From positions 124,001-188,000 of the forward strand of contig NZ_FNGV01000002.1 in the NCBI RefSeq assembly GCF_900103215.1: 64,000 bases of DNA, given 5' to 3'. Every line of letters starts with the position of its first letter. The first letter of the stretch is position 1. The position numbers and the translations under genes were made by a program. This document shows, in pieces, positions 1 to 9,485 of the stretch. The notes beneath the pieces were generated by a model. That model did no database searches, was not told the DNA's origin, and worked only from the letters and a program-made list of their open reading frames with translations. Source of the stretch: Kriegella aquimaris. GTDB taxonomy: Bacteria; Bacteroidota; Bacteroidia; Flavobacteriales; Flavobacteriaceae.

Positions 1-1
1 G

Positions 2-232
2 CTTTCTTCCGATTTCTTGAAATTAGTAGGTATCTCTTTTATAGTGGCCTTCCCCTTAGGGTATTATCTTATGGAGAAATGGCTACAAGGTTTTGCTTAT
101 CGGATCGAGATGCAATGGTGGCTTTTTCTCTTAACGGGATTGATTACAATTATGATCGCCTTTTTAACCATCGGCTGGAAAAGTTTCAGGGCGGCTACGA
201 TGAATCCCGTTAATGCTTTAAAGGATGATTAA
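2..232 (+). CDS. FtsX/MacB-family ABC transporter permease, C-terminal end (partial)
   Basis: The reading frame is open from the first bases of the window and ends at 232, so only the last ~76 residues of a larger protein are visible. What remains is the end of an FtsX domain: two hydrophobic segments (around IVAFPLGYYLMEKWL and LLTGLITIMIAFLTI), then the typical family ending W-x-S-x-RAA-x-x-NPV-x-ALKDD. The same ending closes the next two genes, so this is the first of three tandem paralogues of about 800 residues. Such permeases pair with a LolD/MacB-type ATPase (a candidate lies at 7241) and act in the inner membrane, moving lipids, lipoproteins or peptides or working mechanically; the substrate is unknown. 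A TTG at 17 is an internal codon, not a real start. Confidence 0.85.
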   Translation, partial: LSSDFLKLVGISFIVAFPLGYYLMEKWLQGFAYRIEMQWWLFLLTGLITIMIAFLTIGWKSFRAATMNPVNALKDD

Positions 233-291
233 GTACGAGTATAAAAGGAGGAATACAAACCACTTTCTCGCTAAGGGAGGTTGAATTACAA

Positions 292-324
292 ATGATTAAA
301 ACAGGGAGCCATGTTAAAGCATAA
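292..324 (+). other. Ten-codon upstream mini-ORF overlapping the start of permease 2
   Basis: An ATG at 292 follows an SD-like AAGGGAGG and opens a ten-codon frame (MIKTGSHVKA) that ends inside the next gene, whose ATG is at 311. A comparable mini-ORF lies before the third permease gene (2705-2728), also beginning M-I-K. It could couple translation or be a leftover start codon; expression is not shown by the sequence. Confidence 0.25.
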
Positions 325-2678
325 TATTTTCCTTTTTCTAAGGAACATAAAAAAAAACAAAAGTACTTTTCTGATTAATACCATGGGTCTGGGGGTGGGT
401 ATTGCTTCTTTCTTGGTATTGGCACTGTATGTTTACAACGACCTCACCTATAATCATTTTCATGAGAATATTTCCAATATCTATAGGGTTCGTGAAGGGG
501 AAAGTTCTATGACCAAAGGTCTTTTGCTGCCCCAAATGATAAAAGAAATTCCGGAAATAGAAAATGGAACGCGCATTTTCGATTGGGAAGGGTTTCGCAT
601 AAGCTATTAAGACGTGGCATTCCTTGAAAACATCTACTACGTAGACGATGGATTTTTCTCGGTATTTACTTTTCCGTTTACAGAGGGCTCTGCCCAAAAT
701 GCGATAGAAGACAAATACGGTGTTGTCATAAGTAAGACATTTGCGAAAAAATATTTTGGAAGCGATTCCGCCATTGACAAACAGCTTCGAATTAAATATG
801 ATGATATATTCCTCACTGTTAAAGGGGTGGTTGATATACCTGAGAACTCTTCCGTAAAATTTGACATTGTTGCGTCTTATGAAATGGGAGAAGAAATTTC
901 TCCGTGGATCAAAGATGTTCACGATTGGTACAATACCTTTTCTATAACCTACGTGCAGTTGAAGGATGGCGCCAATGCTGAGGATGTTAAAGATAAACTA
1001 CAACGTATTGTAATTGAAAATTTCCTTCCCGTGGGTGAGAATAAAACCGATTTGAATCTACTGCCTTTTAGTGAATACCACGCGGCGGAAGAATCGAACC
1101 AGACTCTGATTATTATTTTAGCCATCATCGCTCTAGGGATTATTGGCATTGCAATTGTCAATTTTATAAATCTCACTATAACCAATTCTTTGGTGCGAAT
1201 TAAGGAAATTGGCATTAAAAGAGTGCATGGGGCTACTCGGCAAAATTTATTCCAGCAAATAAATGACCGAATCTCTAATGGTAAGTTTTATAGCCTTAAT
1301 TTTTGGGATTGTAATGGTTGTTTTACTTCTTCCAACTTTTAATCGCCTGTTTGAGACCGATTTACAGTTTAACCCTATTCAGAATACTTTGTTATTGTGG
1401 GTTTTGGTTATAATTTGGGGTATTGTCGGCCTACTTTCCGGTTTGATTCCCGCTTTATTCTGGTCTCGAAGTAAGTTGATCCAAAGTCTTCATGGCAACT
1501 TATTTCCGGTAAATAAAAAATCAGTCTCCAGGCATTCGTTGATTGTTATACAATTTGTGATAGCGATTGTACTTATTTCCGGGACTTTTATGATTCGGAA
1601 ACAGATTGATTTTATGCTTCAAAAGGATCCTAAATTTGATGATGAGAATGTGATTGCTGTGCAAACGGATAGCTGGCAGTATGAGAATCTTGAAGAGGCC
1701 TCCCGAAATTTAAAAAGAATCTCCGAAGAATTAGAGGCAAATCCTTTTGTAGAATCGGTTAGTTTCTCTGGAAGCATTCCTGGGGACTACGACGAGAATT
1801 ACAATGGTTTTTACCCAGAAGGTTCAAGCACGGCTGAGCGTATGTTTCTTAGAAAGGCGTATGTTGGCCAGAACTATTTTAAAACGATGGGAATAGATTT
1901 TTTAAACGGCTCTGGTTTTGACCAAGCCATCACAGCTGTTAAAAATAGCGTCGTTTTAAATAAAAAGGCCATGGAAGAGTTGGGTTTCACGGAAGCCACA
2001 GGACAGATTCTTCATGAAGGCTCTCGAACAGGAAATCCATACCGTATAGTTGGTGTAATCGATAATTTTAGCTATCAGGGCGTACAAAGGGAAATACAGC
2101 CTTTGGCTCACTTTTTTTCAGAACAGGAAAACTTTGCCGATTGGGATTATTTGTTGGTAAAGGCCAAAGCAGGTGCTAGCTTTCAGGTAATTGATTTGCT
2201 GAAGGAAAAATGGCAAGAGGGGTTACCAGGGTTTCCTCTTACTCATTTTTTTGCCAATGAAAAACTTAACGAACAATACAAAGAATATATTAAGGTAAAT
2301 ACACTTATCGCATGGTTTTCGATCTTGGCCATACTGCTTTCCTGTGTGGGTCTTTTTGCCCTGTCAAAGTTTACAATGGCACGTCGGGTAAAAGAAATTG
2401 GTATTCGAAAAGTCAATGGGGCCAAGGTTTCCGAAATATTGGCCCTACTCAATAAAGATTTTTTAAAATGGGTTATTGTGGCCTTTGTGATTGCCGTTCC
2501 GTTGGCGTATTACGGATTTACAAAATGGCTGGAAGGTTTTGCCTATAAAACCACGATAAGCTGGTGGATATTTGCCCTTGCAGGAATAGCAGCACTTGTT
2601 ATTGCCATGGCAACGGTCAGTTGGCAGAGCTTTAGGGCCGCCATAGCGAACCCGGTGGATGCTTTACGGGATGAGTAA
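311..2678 (+). pseudogene. FtsX/MacB-family ABC permease, broken by an in-frame stop and a frameshift
   Basis: Read as one gene, this would encode a permease of about 788 residues, like its intact neighbour (805). The first part starts MLKHNIFLFLRNIKKNK with TM1, then meets an in-frame TAA at 608-610. The same frame continues past it as clear periplasmic MacB_PCD sequence to about 1260. There the coding frame moves by one base: removing one A from the AAA-rich stretch near 1258-1263 joins NLFQQI to MTESLMVSFIAL, the start of the next membrane segment. The total length, 2368 nt, is a multiple of three plus one, which fits a single extra base. The rest (second MacB_PCD and FtsX domains, ending NPVDALRDE) is intact. 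Two independent lesions favour a genuine pseudogene, though two assembly errors cannot be excluded. Confidence 0.85.
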
Positions 2679-2696
2679 CTCCTCTTCTTTGAGGAG
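2679..2696 (+). promoter_or_regulatory. Small hairpin directly after permease 2
   Basis: CTCCTC at 2679-2684 pairs with GAGGAG at 2691-2696 across a six-base loop, directly after the stop codon and before the third permease gene. The right arm carries an SD-like AGGAGG, so the hairpin could hide it. There is no T-tract, so a terminator is unlikely. Function is inferred only. Confidence 0.3.
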
Positions 2697-2724
2697 GCCA
2701 AGGGATGATAAAAAATAGAACATT

Positions 2725-5142
2725 ATGAACAACCTATTTCTGAAAATCGCAACGCGCTATTTGTTAAAGAACAAACTGTATTCGTTTATTAACATCTTTG
2801 GTTTGGCAATTGGTGTGGCTTCGTTTATTTTGATTATGCTCTATGTAAACCATGAGCGAAGCTATGATAAATTTGAAGGTTCCGAATATGTGCATCGGGT
2901 CTACATGGACTATCTGGAGGGCGGCGAATATGTTGCTGGCGACGCCAATGCCTACATTGTAAGCGGTCCAACTTTACAAGAAAAATTCCCCGAAATTATA
3001 GACTTTGTTCGGCTTCGCCGTATGACCGGATTGGTGTTGTTACATGACAATAATGTTTTTGATAAAAACGCTGGTGCCTTGGCAGATCCCAGTTACTTTG
3101 AAATCTTCGACCGCACCCTGGAAAAGGGTGACGCACATACTGCATTGAACGAACCGTATTCCATAGTGCTCTCGGCCTTGTTGGCAGAAAAGATTTTTGG
3201 TGCTGCAAATCCTATCGGTGAAACCGTAAAGATAGCTGCTGGAGGTAACACAAATTTTAAGGTAACCGGGGTCATGAGCGGCGAAGTTAAAAATTCGCAT
3301 ATCAATAACGATTTTCTGGTGTCCTTCAAAACCTTCTATACTTGGCCGGTATTTGAGCGTGATTGGAAATATACATGGAATCAAAATGAGTACTATACCT
3401 ATTTAAAATTAGACCAAAATGCCGATCCTGCTTCGTTAAATAAGAAAATAATGGCGTTTGAACCAGAAGGGCTTAAAAACGAAAGGCATCATCTCGAACC
3501 CATAGAAGATATTCACCTGAATTCAAATAAGCCGTATGAGGCAGAGACCAATGGCAGTGCTAATAACATTCGACTCTTGACAATCATAGCATTCATAACC
3601 ATTCTGCTTTCCTGGATGAATTATATTAATCTCTCTACTAGCAAATCAATGGAACGTGCCAAGGAAATAGGGATTCGTAAGGTGGTCGGGGCAAGAAGGT
3701 CACAATTAATCTTACAGTTTCTGGTAGAATCCGGTCTCCTGAATTTTATGGCAATTGTCTTGGCAATCGCTACGGCATATGCTTTACTTCCTGCCTTTAA
3801 TCGGTTTGTGGGATTGGACTTAAATTTAAATAATGTGCAAACAAAAGGGCTGCTGCCGTATTTTAGTTTTATACTGTCGGGTATTATCCTGTCTGCTTCC
3901 TATCCTGCTTTTATATTAAGCAAGTACAAGTCGGTGACCGTGCTAAAAGGAACGTTACGAACTTCCACCAAAGGACTCAATCTTCGGAGAGGACTTATTA
4001 TTGGCCAATTTTTAGTAACTATCGTTCTTTTGACAGGCGCGTTTTTGACCAACAAGCAAATTCGTTTTCTCCAAAACCGGCCTATTGGTGCCGAACTTAG
4101 TAACCTGGTTGCACTAAACGGACAAGTATTGAACAGGAAAACGGATTCACTTTTGAAACAAGATTTCAGTACATTGTTAGCTGAGCTCAAAAAAAGCCCT
4201 TATGTGAAAGACGTGGCTTTGGCGCAAACTTTTCCTGGGGATGATTTTTCGAATATGAATTCAAATATTGGGGTAATGTTTCCCGATGGAACGACGGATG
4301 AAAAACGAGTATGGTATAACTATACCGTTCAGCCGAATTACTTTGATCTGATGGGTATGCAATTCGTGGCAGGGAAAGCCTTTTCGCAAACGACAATGGA
4401 AAGAAGTAATAACATTGTAATCAATGAAAAAATGGCCCGTTTGATGGGTATTTCAGATATGCAAGGTCTAATCGATGAAACCATAAAATTTTGGGATCAA
4501 GATTGGGCCATTAAAGGGGTGGTCAAAGATTATCATCATTTTGGACTGAAATCATCGATTGAGCCGCTCATCATAACACATAATAAGAGCATTGGAAACA
4601 TTTTGGTAAAGTTAGATGAAAGTACCGCTACAATGGCTGGCACTGCAGTTGCCATGAATCAATTAAATAAAACCTGGCATAAAGTTTTTCCAGAGAGTAC
4701 TTATAGCTATACTTTTTTAGACCAAAATTTCCAACGGCAATATATTGAGGATAGAAAATTTGCCAAAGCTTTTCAAATATTTACATTGTTGGCCATATTG
4801 ATTGCTTCCATGGGGCTTTTTGGTCTAACGTCCTACACCTGCATCAAACGGAAAAAGGAAATTGGAGTGCGTAAGGTAAATGGTGCGACGATTACGCAGA
4901 TTCTTTCGCTATTGAATATAGACTTTGTGAAATGGGTAGGTTTCGCTTTTATTATCGCCGTACCTATAGCATGGTATGCTATGAGCAAATGGCTGGAAGG
5001 GTTTGCCTATAAAACCACGATAAGCTGGTGGGTATTTGCTCTTGCGGGAATAGCTGCCCTTATTATTGCCATGGCAACGGTCAGTTGGCAGAGCTTTAGG
5101 GCCGCCATAGCGAACCCGGTGGATGCTTTAAGGGATGAGTGA
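2725..5142 (+). CDS. FtsX/MacB-family ABC transporter permease
   Basis: An intact 805-residue inner-membrane permease of the large Bacteroidota type, with two MacB_PCD/FtsX units. TM1 is at about residues 20-42 (FINIFGLAIGVASFILIML). A first periplasmic domain is followed by a three-TM FtsX bundle at ~285-410, with the cytoplasmic loop KSMERAKEIGIRKVVGARR that contacts the ATPase. A further TM at ~430 leads into the second periplasmic domain and a final bundle at ~680-795 carrying KRKKEIGVRKVNGA. The ATG overlaps the stop of a short upstream frame starting at 2705 (ATGA). The last ~60 codons are nearly identical in DNA to the end of the preceding broken gene, suggesting recent duplication or gene conversion. 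The nearest candidate ATPase is at 7241. Substrate unknown. Confidence 0.92.
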   Translation: MNNLFLKIATRYLLKNKLYSFINIFGLAIGVASFILIMLYVNHERSYDKFEGSEYVHRVYMDYLEGGEYVAGDANAYIVSGPTLQEKFPEIIDFVRLRRMTGLVLLHDNNVFDKNAGALADPSYFEIFDRTLEKGDAHTALNEPYSIVLSALLAEKIFGAANPIGETVKIAAGGNTNFKVTGVMSGEVKNSHINNDFLVSFKTFYTWPVFERDWKYTWNQNEYYTYLKLDQNADPASLNKKIMAFEPEGLKNERHHLEPIEDIHLNSNKPYEAETNGSANNIRLLTIIAFITILLSWMNYINLSTSKSMERAKEIGIRKVVGARRSQLILQFLVESGLLNFMAIVLAIATAYALLPAFNRFVGLDLNLNNVQTKGLLPYFSFILSGIILSASYPAFILSKYKSVTVLKGTLRTSTKGLNLRRGLIIGQFLVTIVLLTGAFLTNKQIRFLQNRPIGAELSNLVALNGQVLNRKTDSLLKQDFSTLLAELKKSPYVKDVALAQTFPGDDFSNMNSNIGVMFPDGTTDEKRVWYNYTVQPNYFDLMGMQFVAGKAFSQTTMERSNNIVINEKMARLMGISDMQGLIDETIKFWDQDWAIKGVVKDYHHFGLKSSIEPLIITHNKSIGNILVKLDESTATMAGTAVAMNQLNKTWHKVFPESTYSYTFLDQNFQRQYIEDRKFAKAFQIFTLLAILIASMGLFGLTSYTCIKRKKEIGVRKVNGATITQILSLLNIDFVKWVGFAFIIAVPIAWYAMSKWLEGFAYKTTISWWVFALAGIAALIIAMATVSWQSFRAAIANPVDALRDE

Positions 5143-5166
5143 AAAACTGAGAAAAAAAGTCGTCTT

Positions 5167-6756
5167 TTAGAATACAACTTCAAAGGTAGTGCCTATATTC
5201 ACTTCACTCTTAACTTTGATTTCACCACCCATGCCCTCTACTTGGGCTTTTGTGATAAAAAGACCGACGCCCTTTGCCTCAGGGTGACGATGAAATGTAT
5301 TGTGCAATCCGAACAGGCGACTTCCGTTTAAGGCTAAGTCGATACCCAGACCATTGTCCCGAGCTATAAGTCCGATTTTATCCCCTTGTGTATAGGTCTC
5401 AAAATGAATGGAAGGTTCTCGATCAGATGAACGATATTTTATGGCATTGCTCAGTAGGTTGTGCAGAATGCTTTCAAGATAAACGGAAGAATATTCAACA
5501 GTCGGAGCTGCCGAGAAATCACTTGTAATCTTGGCGCTCGATTCCATTATTTTTCCTTGGTATGTGTCTATCAGCTTTGAAAATAAAACTTCGAAATTCA
5601 GCTTTCCTCTTTCCTTTTTTGACTCGTGACGTATGGTCACCACCTCCAAAAGGTCATCAAGGGTCGTACCCAGATTTACAACGGTTTTTTCAAACTTTCC
5701 AATTATAATGTCTCGCTCTTCAATTGATTTTTCCTTTTCGTAAAAATAAAGAAGTGCTTTCAGATTGCTGGTAGGCCCCCGAAGATTGTGTGAGACTATA
5801 TGGGCAAAGTCTTCTAATTGTTTGTTCTGTTTGGTTAAATAACCAGTGCGCTCTTGTACAATTTTTTCAAGGTTTTTATTGGTGGCTATAAGTTCATTTT
5901 CCGCTTTTTTCCTACTCATATCAGTTCCATTTAATAATTGGGCAGTTGACCATAGAGAATGAAGTGATATGAGCAGGTAGGAAGTAGCGAATAAGGCTAT
6001 GCCGAACTCTATTGAAACCAAATCTAATCTTACTAGTGATAGTTGAACATAACCAAGTATTAGAACGGCGATTAGGCTTCTTTTAAAAAGATTACGCGCC
6101 ATTATATTGCCGATACGACCTCCAGTGAACAACCCAATAATACCTAGCCCAGAATATAGATAAGATACCGCTATAGATAGTATAAAAAGCGTAATCGAGG
6201 TATGGATGGCCATTGAAGTAAAAAATGATAGTTTATATGAGGCTGGAACGCGAAACAAGTATCCTACTATGGCTATGAAAGAAATAAGGGTTATTAGGTG
6301 GAGTGCATATTGCCGTATATTTTTAATATGATTGTTCGTACTACGAATTGCAAGAAAAATCAATCCGAATAGACCGAAACATAGGGAAGTAGTGGGTGAA
6401 GGACGCCCTGGCGATGGTTGACCCATGCGAATGGCATCTAAATCGTCTATCAAAAGCTGATCAATGCCCAGATTGTACCCAAACACGTCTTGAAATAGAG
6501 ATGTGAAGCCTAAAACCGCAAGAACTACCGAGGTTATGGCCGCAAATTGAAGCCACTTTTCTTTGATAACAAGTAATAAAACAATGCCGGTCAAAATAAA
6601 GCCCAGGGCAGTGTTTAGTTTCATTGAAACATAATGGGGTACTATTGTCTTGAGTAATGCGATATCGAATGCCCAGCCTAATGATACCGCTAATCCTAAA
6701 ATTATAGTAAAGACGGCTATCCAATAGAGTTTTCGGGCATTTTTATTCTGATACAT
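5167..6756 (-). CDS. Membrane-bound sensor histidine kinase
   Basis: A 529-residue kinase. The N-terminal ~270 residues are a hydrophobic sensor of roughly eight membrane segments, with a first-loop motif (SMKLNTALGFIL) seen in other multi-TM signalling proteins. A coiled linker (~280-315) leads to the HisKA box FAHIVSHNLRGP with the phosphoacceptor His323. The HATPase domain follows, with N-box LLSNAIKYRS (~434-443), G1 box DNGLGID (~467-473) and G2 box GVGLFITK (~496-503). No response regulator lies in the window. The gene sits convergent to the FtsX permeases and divergent from the ATPase at 7241, and Flavobacteriaceae often keep a kinase with such ABC modules. A role in sensing envelope conditions for that transporter is inference. 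Confidence 0.9.
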   Translation of the reverse strand: MYQNKNARKLYWIAVFTIILGLAVSLGWAFDIALLKTIVPHYVSMKLNTALGFILTGIVLLLVIKEKWLQFAAITSVVLAVLGFTSLFQDVFGYNLGIDQLLIDDLDAIRMGQPSPGRPSPTTSLCFGLFGLIFLAIRSTNNHIKNIRQYALHLITLISFIAIVGYLFRVPASYKLSFFTSMAIHTSITLFILSIAVSYLYSGLGIIGLFTGGRIGNIMARNLFKRSLIAVLILGYVQLSLVRLDLVSIEFGIALFATSYLLISLHSLWSTAQLLNGTDMSRKKAENELIATNKNLEKIVQERTGYLTKQNKQLEDFAHIVSHNLRGPTSNLKALLYFYEKEKSIEERDIIIGKFEKTVVNLGTTLDDLLEVVTIRHESKKERGKLNFEVLFSKLIDTYQGKIMESSAKITSDFSAAPTVEYSSVYLESILHNLLSNAIKYRSSDREPSIHFETYTQGDKIGLIARDNGLGIDLALNGSRLFGLHNTFHRHPEAKGVGLFITKAQVEGMGGEIKVKSEVNIGTTFEVVF

Positions 6757-7008
6757 TATTTTTGGCTAAGGGGTACTAACAGTTTTGTATTTGAAAGGAT
6801 TTCAACAATGAAGCTATCCTTTCCTTGGTAAGTGGCAAAGAGGTATAAAATTAAAGTCATACGTAGGTCACGGGGTTCTATAACGGTTGTCAATTACAAA
6901 AATTGTAGGAAAAAGATTAATTTATGTATTGCCGTTATTTTCCTTAAGTCATCGTAGTTCTGAGAAATCTATATATCTCTGTTTAATCTGACGGGTATGA
7001 CATCATAT

Positions 7009-7035
7009 AATAGTGTAAAACATTTTGACACTATT
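7009..7035. promoter_or_regulatory. Inverted repeat, possible activator site
   Basis: AATAGTGT at 7009-7016 and ACACTATT at 7028-7035 form a perfect 8-bp dyad with an 11-bp spacer. The centre lies about 95 bp upstream of the sigma-54-like -24 box at 7114, a usual distance for an enhancer-binding response regulator site. No such regulator is in the window, so the link is inference. Confidence 0.35.
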
Positions 7036-7113
7036 TGTAAAACTATTTAACAAAAATTGCCTAATTAAAAAGGTAATCCTGAGTAACTTATTGATTATAA
7101 AATGATTATCTTT

Positions 7114-7130
7114 TTGGCACGAAAGTAGAC
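7114..7130 (+). promoter_or_regulatory. Possible sigma-54-type promoter for the ABC ATPase gene
   Basis: TTGGCACG at 7114-7121 matches the -24 consensus exactly. The -12 position carries TAGAC where TTGC would be expected, so this is only half a match. The downstream gene starts at 7241, giving a ~100-nt leader. The call rests on one good element plus the upstream dyad. Confidence 0.3.
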
Positions 7131-7240
7131 CACTATTAGGGAGTATGAGCTGTAACAGTTTTCAGAAGACCTCATCATTTGTTTGACATGTTTTGTTAAG
7201 AACATGAACGGAATGTACCATCAACTTGAAGAATAACTAT

Positions 7241-7912
7241 ATGCTTTTAGAACTAGGAAACATTTTTAAGTGGGTCAATTCAGGAGGGCAACGAATATTT
7301 CTTTTAAAAGACATCAACCTTAGTGTCGAGGAGGGAGAATTCATCTCGGTAATGGGCCCTTCAGGTTCGGGAAAGTCCACACTGCTTAATGTTATTGGTA
7401 TGCTTGATGGTTTTGATGAAGGGGAATATCAATTTTTACACGAATCGGTACACCAACTTAAAGAAAAACATCGCGCCAACCTTTACAAGGAATATATTGG
7501 ATTTGTATTTCAATCGTATCATTTGCTCGATGAACTTACGGTCTATGAAAATTTAGAGATGCCCTTACTTTATAAAAAAGTAAAGGGGTCGGAACGTAAG
7601 GCGATGGTTGCCGATATGTTAGACCGTTTTAATATTGTAGGGAAAAAAGACTTGTTCCCGACCCAACTCAGTGGTGGGCAACAACAATTGGTCGGCGTAG
7701 CCCGTGCTTTAATCACTAACCCTAAGTTAATATTGGCCGATGAACCTACAGGCAACCTGAACTCGCAACAAAGTGAGGAAATTATGCAGCTCTTTAAAAA
7801 ATTGAACGAAGAAGGAGTGACTATTATTCAGGTAACTCATTCTGAAAAAAATGCTGCCTATGGCTCAAAAGTGATTCATTTACTCGACGGGCGAAAAATA
7901 GCAAGTGAATGA
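7241..7912 (+). CDS. ABC transporter ATP-binding protein, LolD/MacB type
   Basis: An ABC ATPase of 223 residues from the ATG at 7241; a TTG fifteen bases upstream is also in frame but is the poorer start. Walker A is GPSGSGKST, the Q-loop lies in [14 protein letters not shown], the signature is [15 protein letters not shown], Walker B is [13 protein letters not shown] and the H-loop is VTHSE. The signature has Leu where most members have Arg (GGQQQR). Length and sequence class match the LolD/MacB/FtsE subfamily, which serves FtsX-type permeases. No permease follows it, so the likely partners are the permeases at 1-5142, across the kinase gene. It energises an envelope transporter of unknown substrate. 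Confidence 0.92.
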   Translation: MLLELGNIFKWVNSGGQRIFLLKDINLSVEEGEFISVMGPSGSGKSTLLNVIGMLDGFDEGEYQFLHESVHQLKEKHRANLYKEYIGFVFQSYHLLDELTVYENLEMPLLYKKVKGSERKAMVADMLDRFNIVGKKDLFPTQLSGGQQQLVGVARALITNPKLILADEPTGNLNSQQSEEIMQLFKKLNEEGVTIIQVTHSEKNAAYGSKVIHLLDGRKIASE

Positions 7913-7982
7913 AATAGCCCAAAAAACAAATGTGATGACCAATGGTGTTGTTTTGTGTTAGAGGCCTTGAGAGGGCGACCAT

Positions 7983-8387
7983 TTAGTCCAAATTGGGTTT
8001 GCTGCGATTTCTTTTTTTAAGGGCAGCTATTTTTTTATGCTTTAATCGTTTCTCGATTGATGATTTCGAGGGCTTTGTTTTACGCCTTTTTTTCGGTCTC
8101 TTTAAAACGCCCTCAATAGTTTCCAAAAAACGTTGTATGGCGAGGGCCTTGTTTTTGTGTTGACTACGGGTTTCTGCGCATTGTAGCAATAACAGCTGTT
8201 CTTTGTTTATTCTATTATTCAATTTTATGAGGATCCGACTCTTTTCTAGGGCAGAGAGTGCCTCAGAATTGGCGACATCAAAAGACAGTTCGATTTTTGT
8301 AGCAACTTTATTCACATGTTGGCCGCCCGCACCGCTGCTTCGTACCGCTTTAAATTGAAGCTCTTCTATGATGCGTTGTTTGTCCAA
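7983..8387 (-). CDS. arfB: Alternative ribosome-rescue factor ArfB (YaeJ-type peptidyl-tRNA hydrolase)
   Basis: A 134-residue protein with the class-I release-factor core: RSSGAGGQHVNKVATKIEL contains the GGQ tripeptide that hydrolyses peptidyl-tRNA. It has no stop-codon-recognition domain. A strongly basic tail (~100-134, rich in Lys/Arg, KKRRKTKPSK) is the element that enters the empty mRNA channel in ArfB. It therefore frees ribosomes stalled on truncated mRNAs, in the cytoplasm. The start lies six bases after the stop of the upstream ABC ATPase gene, so the two are probably co-transcribed. The GGQ plus basic tail and the short length separate it from RF1/RF2 and from PrfH. Confidence 0.93.
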   Translation of the reverse strand: MDKQRIIEELQFKAVRSSGAGGQHVNKVATKIELSFDVANSEALSALEKSRILIKLNNRINKEQLLLLQCAETRSQHKNKALAIQRFLETIEGVLKRPKKRRKTKPSKSSIEKRLKHKKIAALKKRNRSKPNLD

Positions 8388-8393
8388 ATTTTC

Positions 8394-9368
8394 TTAGAGG
8401 TTTAGCCGTTGGTTGATAGTTTCGATAGAAACATTTAGAAAAACAGTCTTCCCTATTTCTAGGGCTCTATGATGATGGAAAGTAATATTCTGGTCTTCAT
8501 AAGTGCCCCTTATCATATAATGACCGCCCATATAATATGATGCATTTACAGTGACTTCTAAGCCTGATTTTCCTGAAACCCTAAATTCATGGGCATAAAC
8601 AATAATACGCCGTTTGGTATCGGCATATGATTTTACCACATTGATAGGAATTTTGTTGGCCTCACCGAACAATGAGGCTATATAAAGATCTTTAGGGTGT
8701 TCATACAGATTCTTTGGGGTTTCTTTTGCAATAATCTGCTGGTCTTTTAAGACAAATACACGGTCGGCAAAGGGCAATATATCGTTATGGTCATGTGTTA
8801 CGGTCAATACGGTAATCCCTTCTTTTTTTAGAAAGGTAAAAAGATCGCATCTTAAAGTATTTTTCTTGAAATTATCAATATTGCTGAAAGGCTCATCCAA
8901 TAATAATATTTCTGGTTGTTGCGCTAGAACTCTAGCAAGGGCAACACGCTGTTGTTGTCCACCGCTGAGATGTTTGACCTTGGCATGTGCCTTTTCGGTC
9001 ATTCCAATAAGTTGCAGAAGTTCTTGGGTCCGCCGGTTCAATTCCTCTGGCTCAAAAACTGACAAATATTGGCTGACATTTTCAAATACCGTAGTGTAGG
9101 GCATCAAATCGAAATCTTGTGACAGGTATTTGATATATGATTCCCCGGGAACCAAATTATAAAGCGGACCTAAAATCTGGGTTTCATCCCAGTAGACTTC
9201 ACCAACCTCAATATCCAAAAGCCCGTAGATGATTTTTAACAGGGTGCTTTTGCCACAACCGCTTTCTCCTATTATAGATACGTGTTCTCCCTTTTTTACC
9301 CTAAAATTGATGTTCTCCAAAACAGGAGTATCATCATAGGAAAAGGAAACGTGGTCTACTTGTAGCAT
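8394..9368 (-). CDS. ABC transporter ATP-binding protein with C-terminal TOBE-like region
   Basis: A 324-residue ATPase whose N-terminal ~230 residues carry Walker A GESGCGKST, Q-loop KYLSQDFDLMPYTTV, signature LSGGQQQRVALARVLA, Walker B LLLDEPFSNID and H-loop VTHDH. The last ~90 residues (TKRRIIVYAHEFRVSG onward) resemble the TOBE-type regulatory tail of importer ATPases of the PotA/FbpC/MalK group. No permease or binding protein is adjacent, so substrate and even transport direction are open. It is followed after six bases by arfB in what looks like one transcript. Family assignment is firm; the physiological role is not recognisable from the sequence. Confidence 0.88.
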   Translation of the reverse strand: MLQVDHVSFSYDDTPVLENINFRVKKGEHVSIIGESGCGKSTLLKIIYGLLDIEVGEVYWDETQILGPLYNLVPGESYIKYLSQDFDLMPYTTVFENVSQYLSVFEPEELNRRTQELLQLIGMTEKAHAKVKHLSGGQQQRVALARVLAQQPEILLLDEPFSNIDNFKKNTLRCDLFTFLKKEGITVLTVTHDHNDILPFADRVFVLKDQQIIAKETPKNLYEHPKDLYIASLFGEANKIPINVVKSYADTKRRIIVYAHEFRVSGKSGLEVTVNASYYMGGHYMIRGTYEDQNITFHHHRALEIGKTVFLNVSIETINQRLNL

Positions 9369-9485
9369 ATCGTATTATTTTACATCAAAACTTGCCTGTA
9401 AAATATTTGGTGATACATTTCAAAACAGGCTATTAATAGAAACGTATTTTCATCTAAAATATTGAATGCTTTCTCATACGAAGCA

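Larger units (their letters stand above)
6757..7240. other. 484-bp divergent intergenic region with a dyad and a sigma-54-like -24 box
   Basis: This AT-rich gap separates the divergent kinase and ATPase genes. It holds no ORF I can support. Two signals point toward the ATPase gene: a perfect 8-bp inverted repeat (AATAGTGT/ACACTATT, 7009-7035) and a TTGGCACG at 7114-7121 that matches the sigma-54 -24 element. These are annotated separately. I see no clear TAnnTTTG promoter. Confidence 0.6.

Noticed and set aside
338-922. 194-residue antisense frame in the permease pseudogene
   Set aside because: It mirrors the real permease coding sequence, has no recognisable domain and no start signals.
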